64,000 nt of DNA from Aurelia coerulea (GCA_039566865.1 CM076945.1:5383501-5447500); one strand, 5' to 3'; counted from the first letter of the stretch, positions 53,901 through 62,880 are shown. Program-made: numbers and translations. Notes: generated by a model not told the origin, from the sequence alone.

Positions 53901-55952
53901 AAGCCCAAGAATTGAGAAAATAGAACAAACAAACAGTTGAAGATCAAGATAGTACCACCTGATGTCCCAAGAAAAGTACTCCCGTTTGAAAATCACCGAA
54001 ATTCGATTATGAAACCTGTTGCGTTTCTTTCTGGCATTTATGACCAAACTAAAAGCTTGAAGGGGCTCCGTCGTCAAAATGTAAACAAAACGATGATTTT
54101 GCAGTTTTTTGAAAGGTTATATCACACAGGATTTTCGTATTTTTTTCAAAATATAAGTTGCTGTTTGGGCATTAATCCTTGTATTTCACTAAGGAACAAA
54201 CCAAACATTCATATCTTCTACGATTGCTCGGATATAAGTGGATTTGTAACGGTCGCTTTTTGGTTGCTTGGGTGAAGCCACCAAACAAACTGCAGAGAAC
54301 AATGGATGAACAATGGATAATCCCCGACACGTGCAAGCTTACGGATTTGTTTGCTGTTTGACGACGGAGCCCCTTTAATATACAAAAGGAAATTAATCTG
54401 GGGGTCATCTTGCTTTTTACAGCATGCTTCAAAACCAGGCAGTTCTAAAAAGAGCTAAAATTGCTAATTTTAAAACCAATTGCAAGATAGCTATGCCTGG
54501 ATAAATAATTAGGTCTTTGATCTACTTGTGAAAGCAAGAAATTTGAAGATCAGCCTTATGATAAAATTTTAGTGATTTTTCAAACGGGAGTATTTTTCTT
54601 TGGACACCCGGTAATATCTTGAATTTCAACTTTGTTTGTTCTACTTTTGTCATGTGTTAGGATTTAAGAAGTTTCATCATAGTTTATACTCAGAATGATA
54701 TAGTTCTTTAAGGTCTTCACGACTCCTGCTCCCTGAAAATGCATCTCTGAAAGATCATTATTTAGAGTAACATGAGATCTAGATAAGGCATCTGGGAGCT
54801 GTTATTACTTCTTTTACCTCTAAAAGAATGCTAGAATCTCCTTATTTATGAAAGCTAATTTGAATTTTAAGCAAATATCCCTTACCAAAGGGATTTATTT
54901 CATAAGTAAGCACTAAGGGCTCCAATTGGAATAGAAAAGGCTTCTGTGTTTTGTTGGATAGTAGGTGTTTGTTTGTTCATCGTTGCTTGTTGGCTGCAGG
55001 AGGGATGTGCTTGATCACACCTCTTGTGGTATAGTTGTGTAAATCGTCTTGTGAATCGTCTCGTATTATGTTGTAATCGTTTCGTATTTCGTATTGTGTT
55101 GTAATCGTATTGTTAATGCAATTTGTGTTGTTTTGTAAATTTTTCACTGATATATTTAAAAAAAAATTTAAGCATATAATAGGATTTCTTTTGAACATTG
55201 ACTCCCAGTACTTCCGATTGATACCTGGGAACAAGATGATTACGTCCTTGAAGCAACAATTCATGTAGTTGCTACTTATGGATAATTTTTATCCATATCT
55301 ATTTCTTTGTAGGCAACCCAGTTTCAGCTGTGGTTACCTTTTACTTATTTGTACTGCCTGCAATGAAGAAAATGGCTGGATACACAGATCCGAATTTGCG
55401 AAAAATAAAAGCAAAGGTTTGTATGATGGTCTTGTGTTTGATATTTCTCAACAAACGAATAAACTAAAGATTGGCATAGAGACCAATTATTGCTTATTTC
55501 TGAGCGTCGAAACGGTTTTCGAATACATGCAATAAATTTGTTTATCGTCATGAAATTTACAATAACGAATACAATGTTAATAGACAATACTAGAGGAAGC
55601 ATGGGAATACATGTCAACCCTGTGCCCAACCATGTGAGCAACCCTGCGGTAAATTGCTGCTTCTCCTGGATTGATATATTTGACAAGGGTTGATTTGCAC
55701 TTTCTTCTCTTTCAGCTTGGCTTCAAAGTAAACTTAGACCCACGACCAGAATATCATCGAGCGGTATTGAGGTGGCATGATGATGATGATGATGGAATTC
55801 CAACTGCCCATTCCACAGGGAGTCAATGCAGTAGTCGACTGCTGAGCATGCGTTCTGCTAATTCCCTTCTCATACTACCTGGGCGCACAGAAGAATTGAC
55901 TGAAATTGAAAGTGGAACAGTTGTAGATGCATATGTCATTGGTAGCTTATGA
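35987..55952 (+). CDS. GPHN: gephyrin (MogA-MoeA fusion, molybdenum cofactor synthesis)
   Basis: Twenty-two exons: 35987-36047, 36444-36525, 38164-38221, 38676-38768, 39432-39526, 40535-40601, 41075-41117, 42367-42452, 43548-43626, 45867-46001, 47256-47348, 47860-47915, 49113-49232, 50120-50178, 50295-50397, 50625-50675, 51257-51378, 51871-51958, 52676-52749, 53646-53710, 55313-55416, 55716-55952. Total 1971 bases, 656 aa, with all phases closing. Residues 1-166 are the G (MogA) domain, which adenylates molybdopterin: VGVLT-type start, [15 protein letters not shown] (84-98), [14 protein letters not shown]. About 170-235 is a short linker. 236-656 is the E (MoeA) domain, which inserts molybdate: [84 protein letters not shown]. 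Cytosolic. Vertebrate gephyrin also scaffolds inhibitory synapses; that role cannot be inferred here. The exon 9 donor (GTTGGT) is weak and fixed only by phase. Confidence 0.95.
37480..38045 (-). mobile_element. LINE 3' fragment with internal triplication
   Basis: The minus strand reads [20 protein letters not shown], later [18 protein letters not shown] and [16 protein letters not shown]: the usual tail after the reverse transcriptase of CR1/Jockey-like LINE ORF2 (QNRA-type motif followed by a LP-x-x-IR end). The segment from FESVQN to VSDTMS is present three times in tandem, one copy being shortened. It lies in gephyrin intron 2. Confidence 0.75.
39648..39982. mobile_element. MITE, GGGCCTTTTCAAATGGAG ends
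   Basis: GGGCCTTTTCAAATGGAGAA pairs with the complement of CTTTCTCCACATGAAGAGGC. The inner CCTAGGCGAGGAAATATTTT / CCTAGGCGGGGAA motifs recur. It lies in gephyrin intron 5. Confidence 0.65.
41585..42112. mobile_element. palindromic MITE, AGCATAGGTTCCAAAT end, second copy
   Basis: Second copy of the element at 20640-21150, with CTACCGTTGGACTTTTCAGA and its complement as the strongest arms. It lies in gephyrin intron 7. Confidence 0.7.
43981..44597. mobile_element. Tc1/mariner-like MITE, CCGGRTGACTCRAAAAA ends
   Basis: CCGGATGACTCGAAAAAGTG at the left is inverted relative to TTTTTTGAGTCACCCGG at the right, with TA on each side. It lies in gephyrin intron 9. A solo right end of a related family is at 32395-32413. 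Confidence 0.7.
45047..45282. mobile_element. MITE, GGCATATGCC ends
   Basis: GGCATATGCCGATGTAGTGTAC pairs imperfectly with the complement of GTACACTATATATGGCATATGCC. It has no coding capacity. Confidence 0.55.
45368..45808. mobile_element. TA-flanked MITE, CAGTAGTGTCCYGCATATAA family, copy 1
   Basis: CAGTAGTATCCTGCATATAA at the left and the complement of the right end (TTATATGCGGGGCGCTCCCG) with TA at both borders. The right end is more diverged than in the copies at 52063 and 56078. It ends 58 bp before gephyrin exon 10. Confidence 0.65.
46117..46520 (+). mobile_element. LINE ORF2 C-terminal fragment
   Basis: The open frame reads [15 protein letters not shown], then [28 protein letters not shown], and a tail with [10 protein letters not shown] and a final LKKSIN. 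This is the typical segment after the reverse transcriptase in CR1/Jockey/RTE-like LINEs. No upstream reverse transcriptase is present, so it is a 5'-truncated copy. It lies in gephyrin intron 10. Confidence 0.8.
46742..46993. mobile_element. AGACCTTTTAGC-type MITE carrying a SINE
   Basis: The left part CGCTTGATCCAGGCTCTTT and the right part TTTGTAGAATAGCTAAAAGG are contiguous in other copies (see 63885-63930 and the complement of 16372-16410). Here the SINE at 46770-46978 separates them. Confidence 0.65.
46770..46978 (+). mobile_element. tRNA-derived SINE
   Basis: The head has an A box (TGGCGCAGTGGTG) and a B box (GGTTCGATACC) at tRNA spacing, with a GCA anticodon-like triplet between (Cys-like). 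The acceptor stem does not pair, so it is not a functional tRNA gene. The body follows (GGGGTCGCGGACTCG, GATCCCAGCGCTTGGCGCTG) and ends in a CTTCACC-rich tail. Another fragment is at 2009-2120. Confidence 0.8.
47440..47805 (+). mobile_element. 5S-rRNA-derived SINE (SINE3-like) with GAAT tail
   Basis: GAAGTTAAGCTCGGTCGCGT and GGATGGGTGACCTCTCGGAG follow the order and spacing of the internal promoter and 3' half of 5S rRNA (box A, intermediate element, box C). Then comes CCGTCCTTCGGAAGGGAC, GGGTCCCATGC, and a (GAAT)n tail of about nine units at 47760-47798. It lies in gephyrin intron 11. Two overlapping plus ORFs here are not genes. Confidence 0.7.
48405..48546. mobile_element. TTAA-type hairpin MITE, copy 3
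   Basis: AGGCTCTCAACCACCATGCC faces the complementary right end, with TTAA at 48401-48404 and 48547-48550. Inner stem TTTGTTGTCGC / GCGACAACAAA. It lies in gephyrin intron 12. Confidence 0.75.
49318..49598. repeat. (GTTACT)n hexanucleotide microsatellite
   Basis: About 45 units of GTTACT, pure at 49320-49395 and then mixed with GTTTACT variants. It lies in gephyrin intron 13, 85 bp after exon 13. The TVTVTV ORF is a translation of the repeat. Confidence 0.95.
49610..49752. mobile_element. right-end fragment of a G-tract element
   Basis: GTGATACCCTGT repeats, then CGGCACGTCCCTGTACGG and ATGAGTGCCCCCCCCCTGG match the right end of 17944-18322. The left end is replaced by the microsatellite. 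Confidence 0.6.
52063..52428. mobile_element. TA-flanked MITE, CAGTAGTGTCCYGCATATAA family, copy 2
   Basis: CAGTAGTGTCCCGCATATAA and the complement TTATATGCGGGACACTACTA are near-perfect inverted ends with TA on both sides. It lies in gephyrin intron 18. Confidence 0.85.
53293..53622. repeat. (CATTA)n pentanucleotide microsatellite
   Basis: About 65 units of CATTA, pure at 53316-53399 and then with CGTTA, CATTG and CACTA variants. It ends 24 bp before gephyrin exon 20. It is next to a solo TTTTTTTGGGACACCCG end of a Tc1-like MITE. Confidence 0.95.
53955..54611. mobile_element. Tc1/mariner-like MITE interrupted by a TTAA MITE
   Basis: The left end carries GTACTCCCGTTTGAAAATCA and the right end TGATTTTTCAAACGGGAGTA; TA borders both sides. 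A TTAA-type MITE (54061-54374) is inserted in the left half. It lies in gephyrin intron 20. A right-end fragment of this family lies at 23250-23298. Confidence 0.8.
54061..54374. mobile_element. TTAA-flanked MITE, AGGGGCTCCG ends, copy 3
   Basis: AGGGGCTCCGTCGTCAAA and its complement are perfect ends. The flank is TTGA on the left and TTAA on the right. Close to 6472-6786 over its length. Confidence 0.85.
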
Positions 55953-55984
55953 TCCATTTCCAGTCACTGAAGTGAATTGAGGTA

Positions 55985-55990
55985 AATAAA
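55985..55990 (+). terminator. gephyrin polyadenylation signal
   Basis: AATAAA lies 33 bp after the gephyrin stop codon, the expected type of position for a short 3' UTR. Confidence 0.6.
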
Positions 55991-56012
55991 TGTTGGGGGA
56001 GTCGGGATACAG

Positions 56013-56525
56013 TAGCCTGCGTGCAGAGTCTACTGATTCCCTGAAGAGAAGTGAGGTTTCTCTTCAGGGAATCAGTATAGTAGTGTCCTGCATATAAGAA
56101 ACACAAAATTTAAGAAACACAGACCCTGATTTTGAAAATAATACCCCATTTTATAAGAAACTTGTTCAGGTCTGGAAAAAAAGCTTGTTTCTTATTTAAA
56201 AACTATGGATTGAAACCTTAGAATTTTTCAGCTTTCCAGTTGTATTGAACTGTACCTATTCAAATGAAAAAAAGAATTTTGTATGCAAAAAGCACCTTCT
56301 CTGAAATAACTGTAGGATTTTCTGGAAGTGAAAATTTACAAATACAATTCAAAATAATAATCATCAATAGAGATCATGTCTGGTTCAACAGTATATGATT
56401 TTGTAATAAGAAACTTTACCCTGATTTGCAAGTTTATCTCATTTTATAGGAAACGCATCAGACCTGAAATTGAAAAAGTTGTTTCTTATATGCTGGACAC
56501 TACTGTAGAGTCTGCATGCAGGCTA
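56013..56525. mobile_element. TAGCCTGC hairpin element with nested MITE
   Basis: The ends TAGCCTGCGTGCAGAGTCTA and the complement of TAGAGTCTGCATGCAGGCTA match the 47-bp element at 437-483. GGATACAG is duplicated exactly at 56005-56012 and 56526-56533. Inside is a second stem (GATTCCCTGAAGAGAA / TTCTCTTCAGGGAATC) and a later insertion at 56078-56504. Confidence 0.85.
56078..56504. mobile_element. TA-flanked MITE, CAGTAGTGTCCYGCATATAA family, copy 3
   Basis: TAGTAGTGTCCTGCATATAA and the complementary right end (TATGCTGGACACTACTG) inside the TAGCCTGC element. It follows the copy at 52063 closely, including the AATAATACCCCATTTTATAA phrase. Confidence 0.85.
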
Positions 56526-56530
56526 GGATA

Positions 56531-57049
56531 CAGGGTTAGTGAAAACTTAACACGTTTGATGGGCTGTGGCATAAAAAGAATGCAGTCGAGATTCAAAAAG
56601 GGAATGTTAATCTGTTGGTCAATGGCTGAATTGGATGTGAAACTTGCATTGATAAAATCACTCATGATTTAGACCCAGAAATGTGGAAAATGCTGGAAAG
56701 GGGTTCGTATTGGAACAAGAATTCCACTTCCATTCTGGCCCATGATTTACATGGCATTGAAAATTAAATTCTTTTTCTGAAACTGACAATTGGTGTTGAA
56801 TTTAAACTTCAAACGGCTTGTAAATCATGGACCAGAAGCAAACATTGAATTCTCGGTCCCATGCAAACCCCTTACCAACATTTTCTTCATTTCTTCGTCC
56901 AAATGATGAGTGATTTTACGAAACAAATATTTACAAATAAGTTAGCCTTTGGCTAACAGATTAAACATTTCAGTTTTGAATATCGGCCACATACTTTTGA
57001 TCTCACGGCCCGCCAAACATGTTAACTTTTTTTGACTGACCCAGTAGAT
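56531..57049. mobile_element. Tc1/mariner-like MITE, CAGGGTTAGTGAAAA end
   Basis: CAGGGTTAGTGAAAACTTAA pairs with the complement of TTAACTTTTTTTGACTGACC, TA-bounded. Its left tip is part of the 8-bp duplication made by the 56013-56525 element. The rest, to 57655, shows no gene. Confidence 0.65.
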
Positions 57050-57659
57050 TCAATCAAGATGCAGTCAAGATCATTATCAAAGTCTGTCCTCTTTTTGGTA
57101 CCGATTCATACCACATGTAACAATAAACGCTACCTTTATTTGCATTGGCAACGGCACATCGCTTGCTTGTGAAGTTAGTTAGTCACTTTTTTTAATAATG
57201 GAGCAGTAGGGAAGGTCAAGTCTTCAAAACAATTATTTCTCGCAGGAGACCACTTTACGTACAATAAAATTAAAGGTTCAATGACATTTTTAACATAGGT
57301 ATTGTTTATGCTGGCAGCTCCATATAGCAATTGACTGATCTATCGTTATATGAAAATTAAAGCAAATCGAGTGATATTTTCGTAGTTTTGAAATATTTGT
57401 TATTCAGAGATTTAATAGAAATAAATAATCTTACACTCTTAATTTTGAATTTAAAGAGACTTAATCCAGGACATTCGAAATATGGATATGAGAATGCCAA
57501 GACACTATTCTCGTGCTTAAGTTTTTGTCCATCTGATCTACAAAAGAAAAAATTATGATAACAGCATTTGCTGTTGGCCCAGTATGGCCCTTTGCACGTA
57601 AAATGATAATCCCTGATAACTTTAATCCCGACTGCTAGTATGGCACTGAGCTGACTTAA

Positions 57660-59493
57660 AGCCTGGTTTCTATATAACCTTAGGTGCCGTAAGGTTGCTG
57701 CAGCCATTACTGGAACCATTGCCGCTGGCTCGCCCCCGGCATGCCGCAACCACTTCAACTATGGAAACCATTTCTCCCAGTACCGCCGGAAGTGGTTGCG
57801 GTGCCGAAATGACTTGGAAAAAGTTGAATCATTTCAACTTTTCTCGATCCTTACGGCATCGTACCGGTAATGGTTGCGGCACTAGATTCAGACGTTTCCA
57901 TTTTTAGCCCCTTAAAATAACTGAAATAAAGGTGAAACATCAATTACTAATTGAAGATACATTGGGTAAAACACGTGTTTATTAAATATGGGGGCTGTTA
58001 TTGTTGTTTCTGGGGGCAAGGATGACTAAAACAATGGCGTAGGGGTAGATAGTTCTTTTGACTTTTTGAGGACAGATTTCTGAAATTTGAAATTACTTAG
58101 AAGGTTAAAGCATTGCAATGTGCACTATAGACAATGACAGAGCCAAAAAGGGGTCAGGGGGCAGCCCCTAAAAATTCTTGAGAGAACATATATTGGCCAG
58201 TATTTTGGAGATGAATGATATTCGAGATCTGTCAAATCTCTCTCACAGAAACCTATGCTCCCATCAACCCACATGTAAACTCTGTCATTGCCTATTGACC
58301 TGTATTGCCCTAACTCCTTCTGTTGCACCCTGTTTCACAGGAATGAAATATTTAAAGTACATATTTCTTGACAAACATTCACACTTTGATCAAAGATAAA
58401 TTTATAATTTTCAAACATGAAATGTTTTGAAACAGTTTCTTTCAGCTGTAAGGCATAGTCCTACATTGCATTTGCTACCAGCAAACTCTTGTTTTCTCCC
58501 CACAATTAATGCATCTTGGTCTGTTAGACCTGGTGTGTCCTGGCCAGTGCTCAGTGCTGTCAAAGACAAAACGAATTTTATCATCTGGAGCCCTTTTTGG
58601 TACCCTTCTGGGCTTTTCTGCCACTTGCTCCATAGGTGAGTTGGTGCTTGGTGAACTCAGCAAATCTTTTTGGTCTTCTAAGGATGTACCATTCTGTGCA
58701 CAGACCCACTTGTATAGGCACTCAACTATTTGTGACACTGGTTCCAAGAATCCAAAAGGAGATCCTCATGTAACCCTTCTTGCTTCTGTGATGAAGGTGA
58801 TATAATGCAATCATCTTCGGAATCTAATCCTGGTGTTAACACCACCCACTGTTGGATCTCAACATTCACATCATGCTCCTCTATTGCTGTATCCATCTGA
58901 AAATATATGAAGACAAAATGTTTAGTTTCACTCTTATCATCAGGTATTCCTTGCTAAATCAAGTAATAAAAACAGGAAGAAAATATTTGCCTTTGGCCTA
59001 AGTTCAACAACAACAACTTTGAATTCCTGGAAGGGCCATATGGCCCAGACAATAAGCTGTAGTTTTTAATGCATTAAACATTACAAAACATATGAGAAAC
59101 GGTTTAAATGTAATTAAGAAAGATAAATTTGTATGCAGGTATGTTTTATTTGATAAAAAATGGTCATTTCTTACCTGAAATAGTTTGTTGAACCTTCGTC
59201 ACACTGCACCTCTTGACCACCACACCAATCTCAGCGTTTTTTATCCAAGTACTTCATGTAAAGGTCATCAAACTTTAAACATAATGGCAGCAAATATGGG
59301 CCGTATGGCCCTTGCAGGCACCCAAGGAAAGCTCGTAAAAATACATTTTTATTGGGGTTTTATGACGTATGGGCCATATGGCCCTTCCAGGCATGAAAGG
59401 GTTAAATCATTCGACTGCGGTACAGGGCGCATGGCAGATGTAAGGTGGCAGAAGGCTGCCGCCCCGGCACCGTACGGCTATATGAAACCAGGC
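57660..59493 (-). mobile_element. decayed piggyBac-type transposon, TTAA target
   Basis: Ends AGCCTGGTTTCTATATAACC and the complement of GGCTATATGAAACCAGGC are inverted, and TTAA flanks both (57656-57659, 59494-59497). GGGCCATATGGCC-type palindromes recur at about 59034, 59298 and 59369. The minus strand keeps the transposase C-terminus (58411-58750). At 1.8 kb it is shorter than usual for an autonomous element (about 2.4 kb or more), with an internal deletion likely. Confidence 0.8.
58411..58900 (-). pseudogene. piggyBac transposase C-terminal relic
   Basis: A possible frame begins near 58900 with MDTAIEEHDVNVEIQQWVV. After a frameshift it continues with VECLYKWVCAQNGTSL and SPMEQVAEKPRRVPKRAP. 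It ends RPRCINCGEKTRVCW and, after a one-base insertion, SKCNVGLCLTAERNCFKTFH and a stop. The CxxC, CxxC, LC and CF pattern is the zinc-ribbon-like tail of piggyBac (DDE_Tnp_1_7) transposases. The catalytic Asp residues are not found. It is not functional. Confidence 0.7.
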
Positions 59494-59919
59494 TTAAAGA
59501 CAAGGACTGAACGCATGATTTGACCTTTCAAAGCAAAATGGTACCGTTCTTATTGTTTATAGTTTACAGCAAAAGGTGCCACCGTAACTGCGAAATTTAC
59601 GTCACCCGTAGTATCTTGCTCATGGCTTCTAAACTCCTTGCAGATTAAACAGTGCACTATGTCAAGGATCGAGTCTTTTTGGGCAGGTTGCACAACCGGC
59701 CAGATGCTACACAGTGCACAACTATAATCAAGTCGACATGCTTCAATGATCAAGAGCGTCGACAATGAAACAAAACAATCCCGGGCCTAATTCCTGATTT
59801 TCTTTGGGCATAATATTTACTTAACAAGGGATGTTTGTCTGCTGTTTAGCGTTTATGCTGTAAGAATAGTCAGTTTATATTTCAGTTGCTAAACACTGAA
59901 TTGAATTTACTTGATAAAG

Positions 59920-60047
59920 GGACATCGAAGAACGCTGGGACAAGATGCAGAACAATTTCAGTGGAGAAAGTAGAACAGTTTTGAAGGATTCATTGGAAAG
60001 AGGCAACCTTGCACTGATTACCTTTGATAGCATGGATGCAGAAAGTT
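59920..60047 (+). CDS. possible orphan 3' exon
   Basis: After an AAAG junction the frame reads DIEERWDKMQNNFSGESRTV, then LERGNLALITFDSMDAES and a stop at 60045-60047. The composition is protein-like and has no start Met of its own. The acceptor lacks a good pyrimidine tract; a better TTTCAG at 59879-59884 would give another frame. It could be the last exon of a gene whose other exons were not found among the transposons of 56000-59500, or a relic. I do not recognise the family. Confidence 0.3.
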
Positions 60048-60392
60048 AGCTATACAACTATCTTCAAACTTGTGAGCTTTCAATCAAACTACTTCCACTT
60101 CAGCTGATTTCTTTCTGTAAAATCAAGTTGCTATAAAGTGAAGTTGCAGTAAAGTTCATATATCAATCCTAGAAATCACAAGGAATACTAAAGAGATTCT
60201 GTTGGCGAAGGTTGTTACAGTTTCGATTCGATTTTGAAAAACGTTACGATCAAAAATTGGGGAAGCAAATGTGTATTATTAAAACAAAGATTACGCTGTT
60301 TCATCATAGTGCATTATCTTCATAACAAGGCCTTACAAAATTGTTGCCCAATGTTGAATGATTTTTAGTCGCAATTTCTAAGTATTGAAAGA

Positions 60393-62177
60393 ATGGCAGC
60401 CTTGGATACCTTCCCTTGCGAATGTAAACACTTATTAAATCGTGGTATCTCTTTATATATAAGTTTGCTGTTAACGCTATTATCAACAAGACTTGCATTT
60501 GCCGCTAAACGGCCCCCACACATTATACTAGCAATCGCAGATGATTTAGGATGGTCAGATCTTGGATATCAAAATCTGTCCAAAATACGCACACCCTTTA
60601 TTGACAAGCTGGCGAAAGAGGGTATCATTCTAACGAACCATTACGTTCAGCCGTTATGTTCCCCGTCTAGAGCAAGCCTACTGACTGGTAAATATGCCAT
60701 TCATTTAGGTGCAGGACTAAACGAGAATGTTTTCTCGCCAGATGAAGATGCCGGTCTGCCATTGCAAGAAACCTTGCTGCCGGAGAAGTTGCAAGACTTA
60801 GGCTATAAGACTGCGTTGTTTGGAAAGTGGCATTTGGGATCGTCAAAACCGGGGTATTTGCCAACGAGAAGGGGGTTTGATAGATTTTATGGATTTTATT
60901 CAGGAGCCATTGATTACTATACGCATAATCAGACTGCTCATCGGTGTAAAACGCGGACTGCATCTTATTTAGATTTTAGGAACCAAGAGGAAATAGTTCG
61001 GAATAGACAGGGTGAATACAGTCAAGGGATATTCAATGAAGAGGCAGTTAACTTTATCACAAATCATGACACCAAACAACCGCTTTTCTTGATGATGTCA
61101 TTTCAAAGTGTCCATGATCCCTTGCAAGTGCCATCGCAATACTCATCCATGTACAAGGATATAGAGGATACGGAACGCAGGACATATGCGGGTATGACCT
61201 CGTATTTAGATGATTCAATGCGTAATTTTACAAACGCGGTTAAAAACGCGGGAATGTGGGAAAATACTGTTATGATTTTTATGTCAGATAATGGCGGAAA
61301 TCCAACTTCTGCGGGATACAACTGGCCGCTGCGAGGCGCAAAAGGAACGGTGTGGGAAGGAGGGATACGATCGACTTCGTTTGTAAGTGGTGGTTTTTTA
61401 AAGGAGGCTGGATTCGAGTCAAATGCTCTTATACATGTATCAGACTGGTTTCCGACTGTGCTGAATTTAGCAAAAAATAAACTGAAGAAAAAACGGAGGA
61501 GACGTTTGTTGTCGGACGGCAACAAAATAGATAAATTCGTGGATGACAGTTCACCGACTTCGAAATCAATGGTTAGCAGTTTAAAAGATGCAAATGTTTC
61601 CACATCGCAACAAGAGTTTCATGAAAATGATTCGAGAAATTTCGAAGCTCAACAGAATGCAAGTTTAGTAAATAAAAGTAAGAGACCAATTGGCGTTCGA
61701 AGCAAGCGCGCAAAAACTCCACTAGATGGCGTAAATGTATGGAAAGCTATTACAAATAAGAATCGCGATTCACCTCGCAAATTTGTAATTCACAACATCA
61801 ACAACCAAAGTTATGCCGTACGGAAAGGGCGGTGGAAACTGATATCTGAACTGGATATGGGCTGGCTTAAACCACCTGAGGGTACTCCTGGATTTGCAAT
61901 TACGATCAAAGGTAGACCTTTAGACCCTAAGAAATTCAATGGCTATCTTCTGGACCCCAAGCTACCACGGATCAGAAAAGGGTTGTTTGATATTTCGGTG
62001 GATGAAGAAGAGCGGAATGATCTCAGTAATAAGAGACCAGATATTGTTAAAGAATTGTATGAACTAGTTGAACGTTACAAGAAGACGATTGTTCCTTATG
62101 AAAGGACTTACACTTGTAATCAGAAAGCTGTTGACAAGGCGAAGGATGAGAATGCATGGGGACCATTTTCAGGCTAA
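60393..62177 (+). CDS. arylsulfatase, ARSB/I/J type
   Basis: A single exon of 594 aa. A hydrophobic signal segment at 17-38 targets it to the secretory pathway or lysosome. Catalytic core: ADD (49-51) for calcium, CSPSR (89-93) whose Cys would be turned into formylglycine, K100, FGKWHLG with K145 and H147, H241, SDNGG with D299 and N300, and K317. The product would hydrolyse sulfate esters, in this subfamily typically of N-acetylgalactosamine-4-sulfate in dermatan or chondroitin sulfate; substrate here is inferred from family only. Between the DWFPTVLNLA and PLDGVNVWKAI blocks there is an extra stretch of about 80 residues (about 357-437) that starts KKKRRRR and is rich in Lys, Ser and Asn. 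The ATG is the first in frame after upstream stops. No AATAAA is seen in the next 300 bp. Confidence 0.92.
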   Translation: MAALDTFPCECKHLLNRGISLYISLLLTLLSTRLAFAAKRPPHIILAIADDLGWSDLGYQNLSKIRTPFIDKLAKEGIILTNHYVQPLCSPSRASLLTGKYAIHLGAGLNENVFSPDEDAGLPLQETLLPEKLQDLGYKTALFGKWHLGSSKPGYLPTRRGFDRFYGFYSGAIDYYTHNQTAHRCKTRTASYLDFRNQEEIVRNRQGEYSQGIFNEEAVNFITNHDTKQPLFLMMSFQSVHDPLQVPSQYSSMYKDIEDTERRTYAGMTSYLDDSMRNFTNAVKNAGMWENTVMIFMSDNGGNPTSAGYNWPLRGAKGTVWEGGIRSTSFVSGGFLKEAGFESNALIHVSDWFPTVLNLAKNKLKKKRRRRLLSDGNKIDKFVDDSSPTSKSMVSSLKDANVSTSQQEFHENDSRNFEAQQNASLVNKSKRPIGVRSKRAKTPLDGVNVWKAITNKNRDSPRKFVIHNINNQSYAVRKGRWKLISELDMGWLKPPEGTPGFAITIKGRPLDPKKFNGYLLDPKLPRIRKGLFDISVDEEERNDLSNKRPDIVKELYELVERYKKTIVPYERTYTCNQKAVDKAKDENAWGPFSG

Positions 62178-62310
62178 TTCTGTGACAAAATATAGCGAAA
62201 GTTTGGAAAGACCCGAATTCTATATATTCTGCTGAATGGAATTGTATCGAAGACTCTCATGTTTATCTCAAATGGTTCACCAATCTGCACAATTCTTTTA
62301 AGAATTTGAA

Positions 62311-62880
62311 GCCATTGGCTAGACTGATTATATGGCCGTAGTTATCGCTATTGAAAGGCTGCCGGACGCTCCTAACTACGACTCATAATCAAACGCCATT
62401 ATTTTGAAATGACTATGACTGCCTCGTTTCGATAAGGGCCTAGGCAACACTCGAATTTTTTCAATGAAACACTTTGAGTTCAAAACTTAACAGTAAATTA
62501 GTTAATGCTTAGCGAAAGCAACAAAATAGTACCTACGTACAAAGGTAGACGTTTTCGCCAACTGTTCTCATGGTATTCTTGTTCGTAAGACTTTGTTCTG
62601 TCAGGCCAAGTTCATTGAAATTCTGCTTTGAGCTTCGAGTTTCCGTTGGTCAACATTAATCAATCGAATTTGCTCAAATTCTTGCGGCGTTGTATTTTAT
62701 TACTTTGTTGTATACTTTGTACATGAATAACAGCCTCGCTCCAAAGGGCATTGAAAAGTGAAAAAATTCAGTCAAAAAAAGCCGTAATAGTATGAGTCCC
62801 AGTATGAGCAGTCTCGTGTAGTAGTCTCGTTTTGAATAGCGATTTCTGGGACTCATCGTAATCAGTCTGGCCATTGGCCC
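62311..62880. repeat. inverted repeat downstream of the sulfatase
   Basis: GGCTAGACTGATTATATGGC and ATCGCTATTGAAA at the left pair with the complement of the right end (GAATAGCGATTTCTGGGACT, AATCAGTCTGGCC). Probably an old MITE. No target duplication could be read. Confidence 0.5.

Noticed and set aside
53188..53901. 237-codon plus ORF
   Set aside because: Most of it is the translated CATTA microsatellite ([10 protein letters not shown]); the only real coding part is gephyrin exon 20 in another frame context.
61103..61603. 166-codon minus ORF
   Set aside because: Shadow of the arylsulfatase on the opposite strand.
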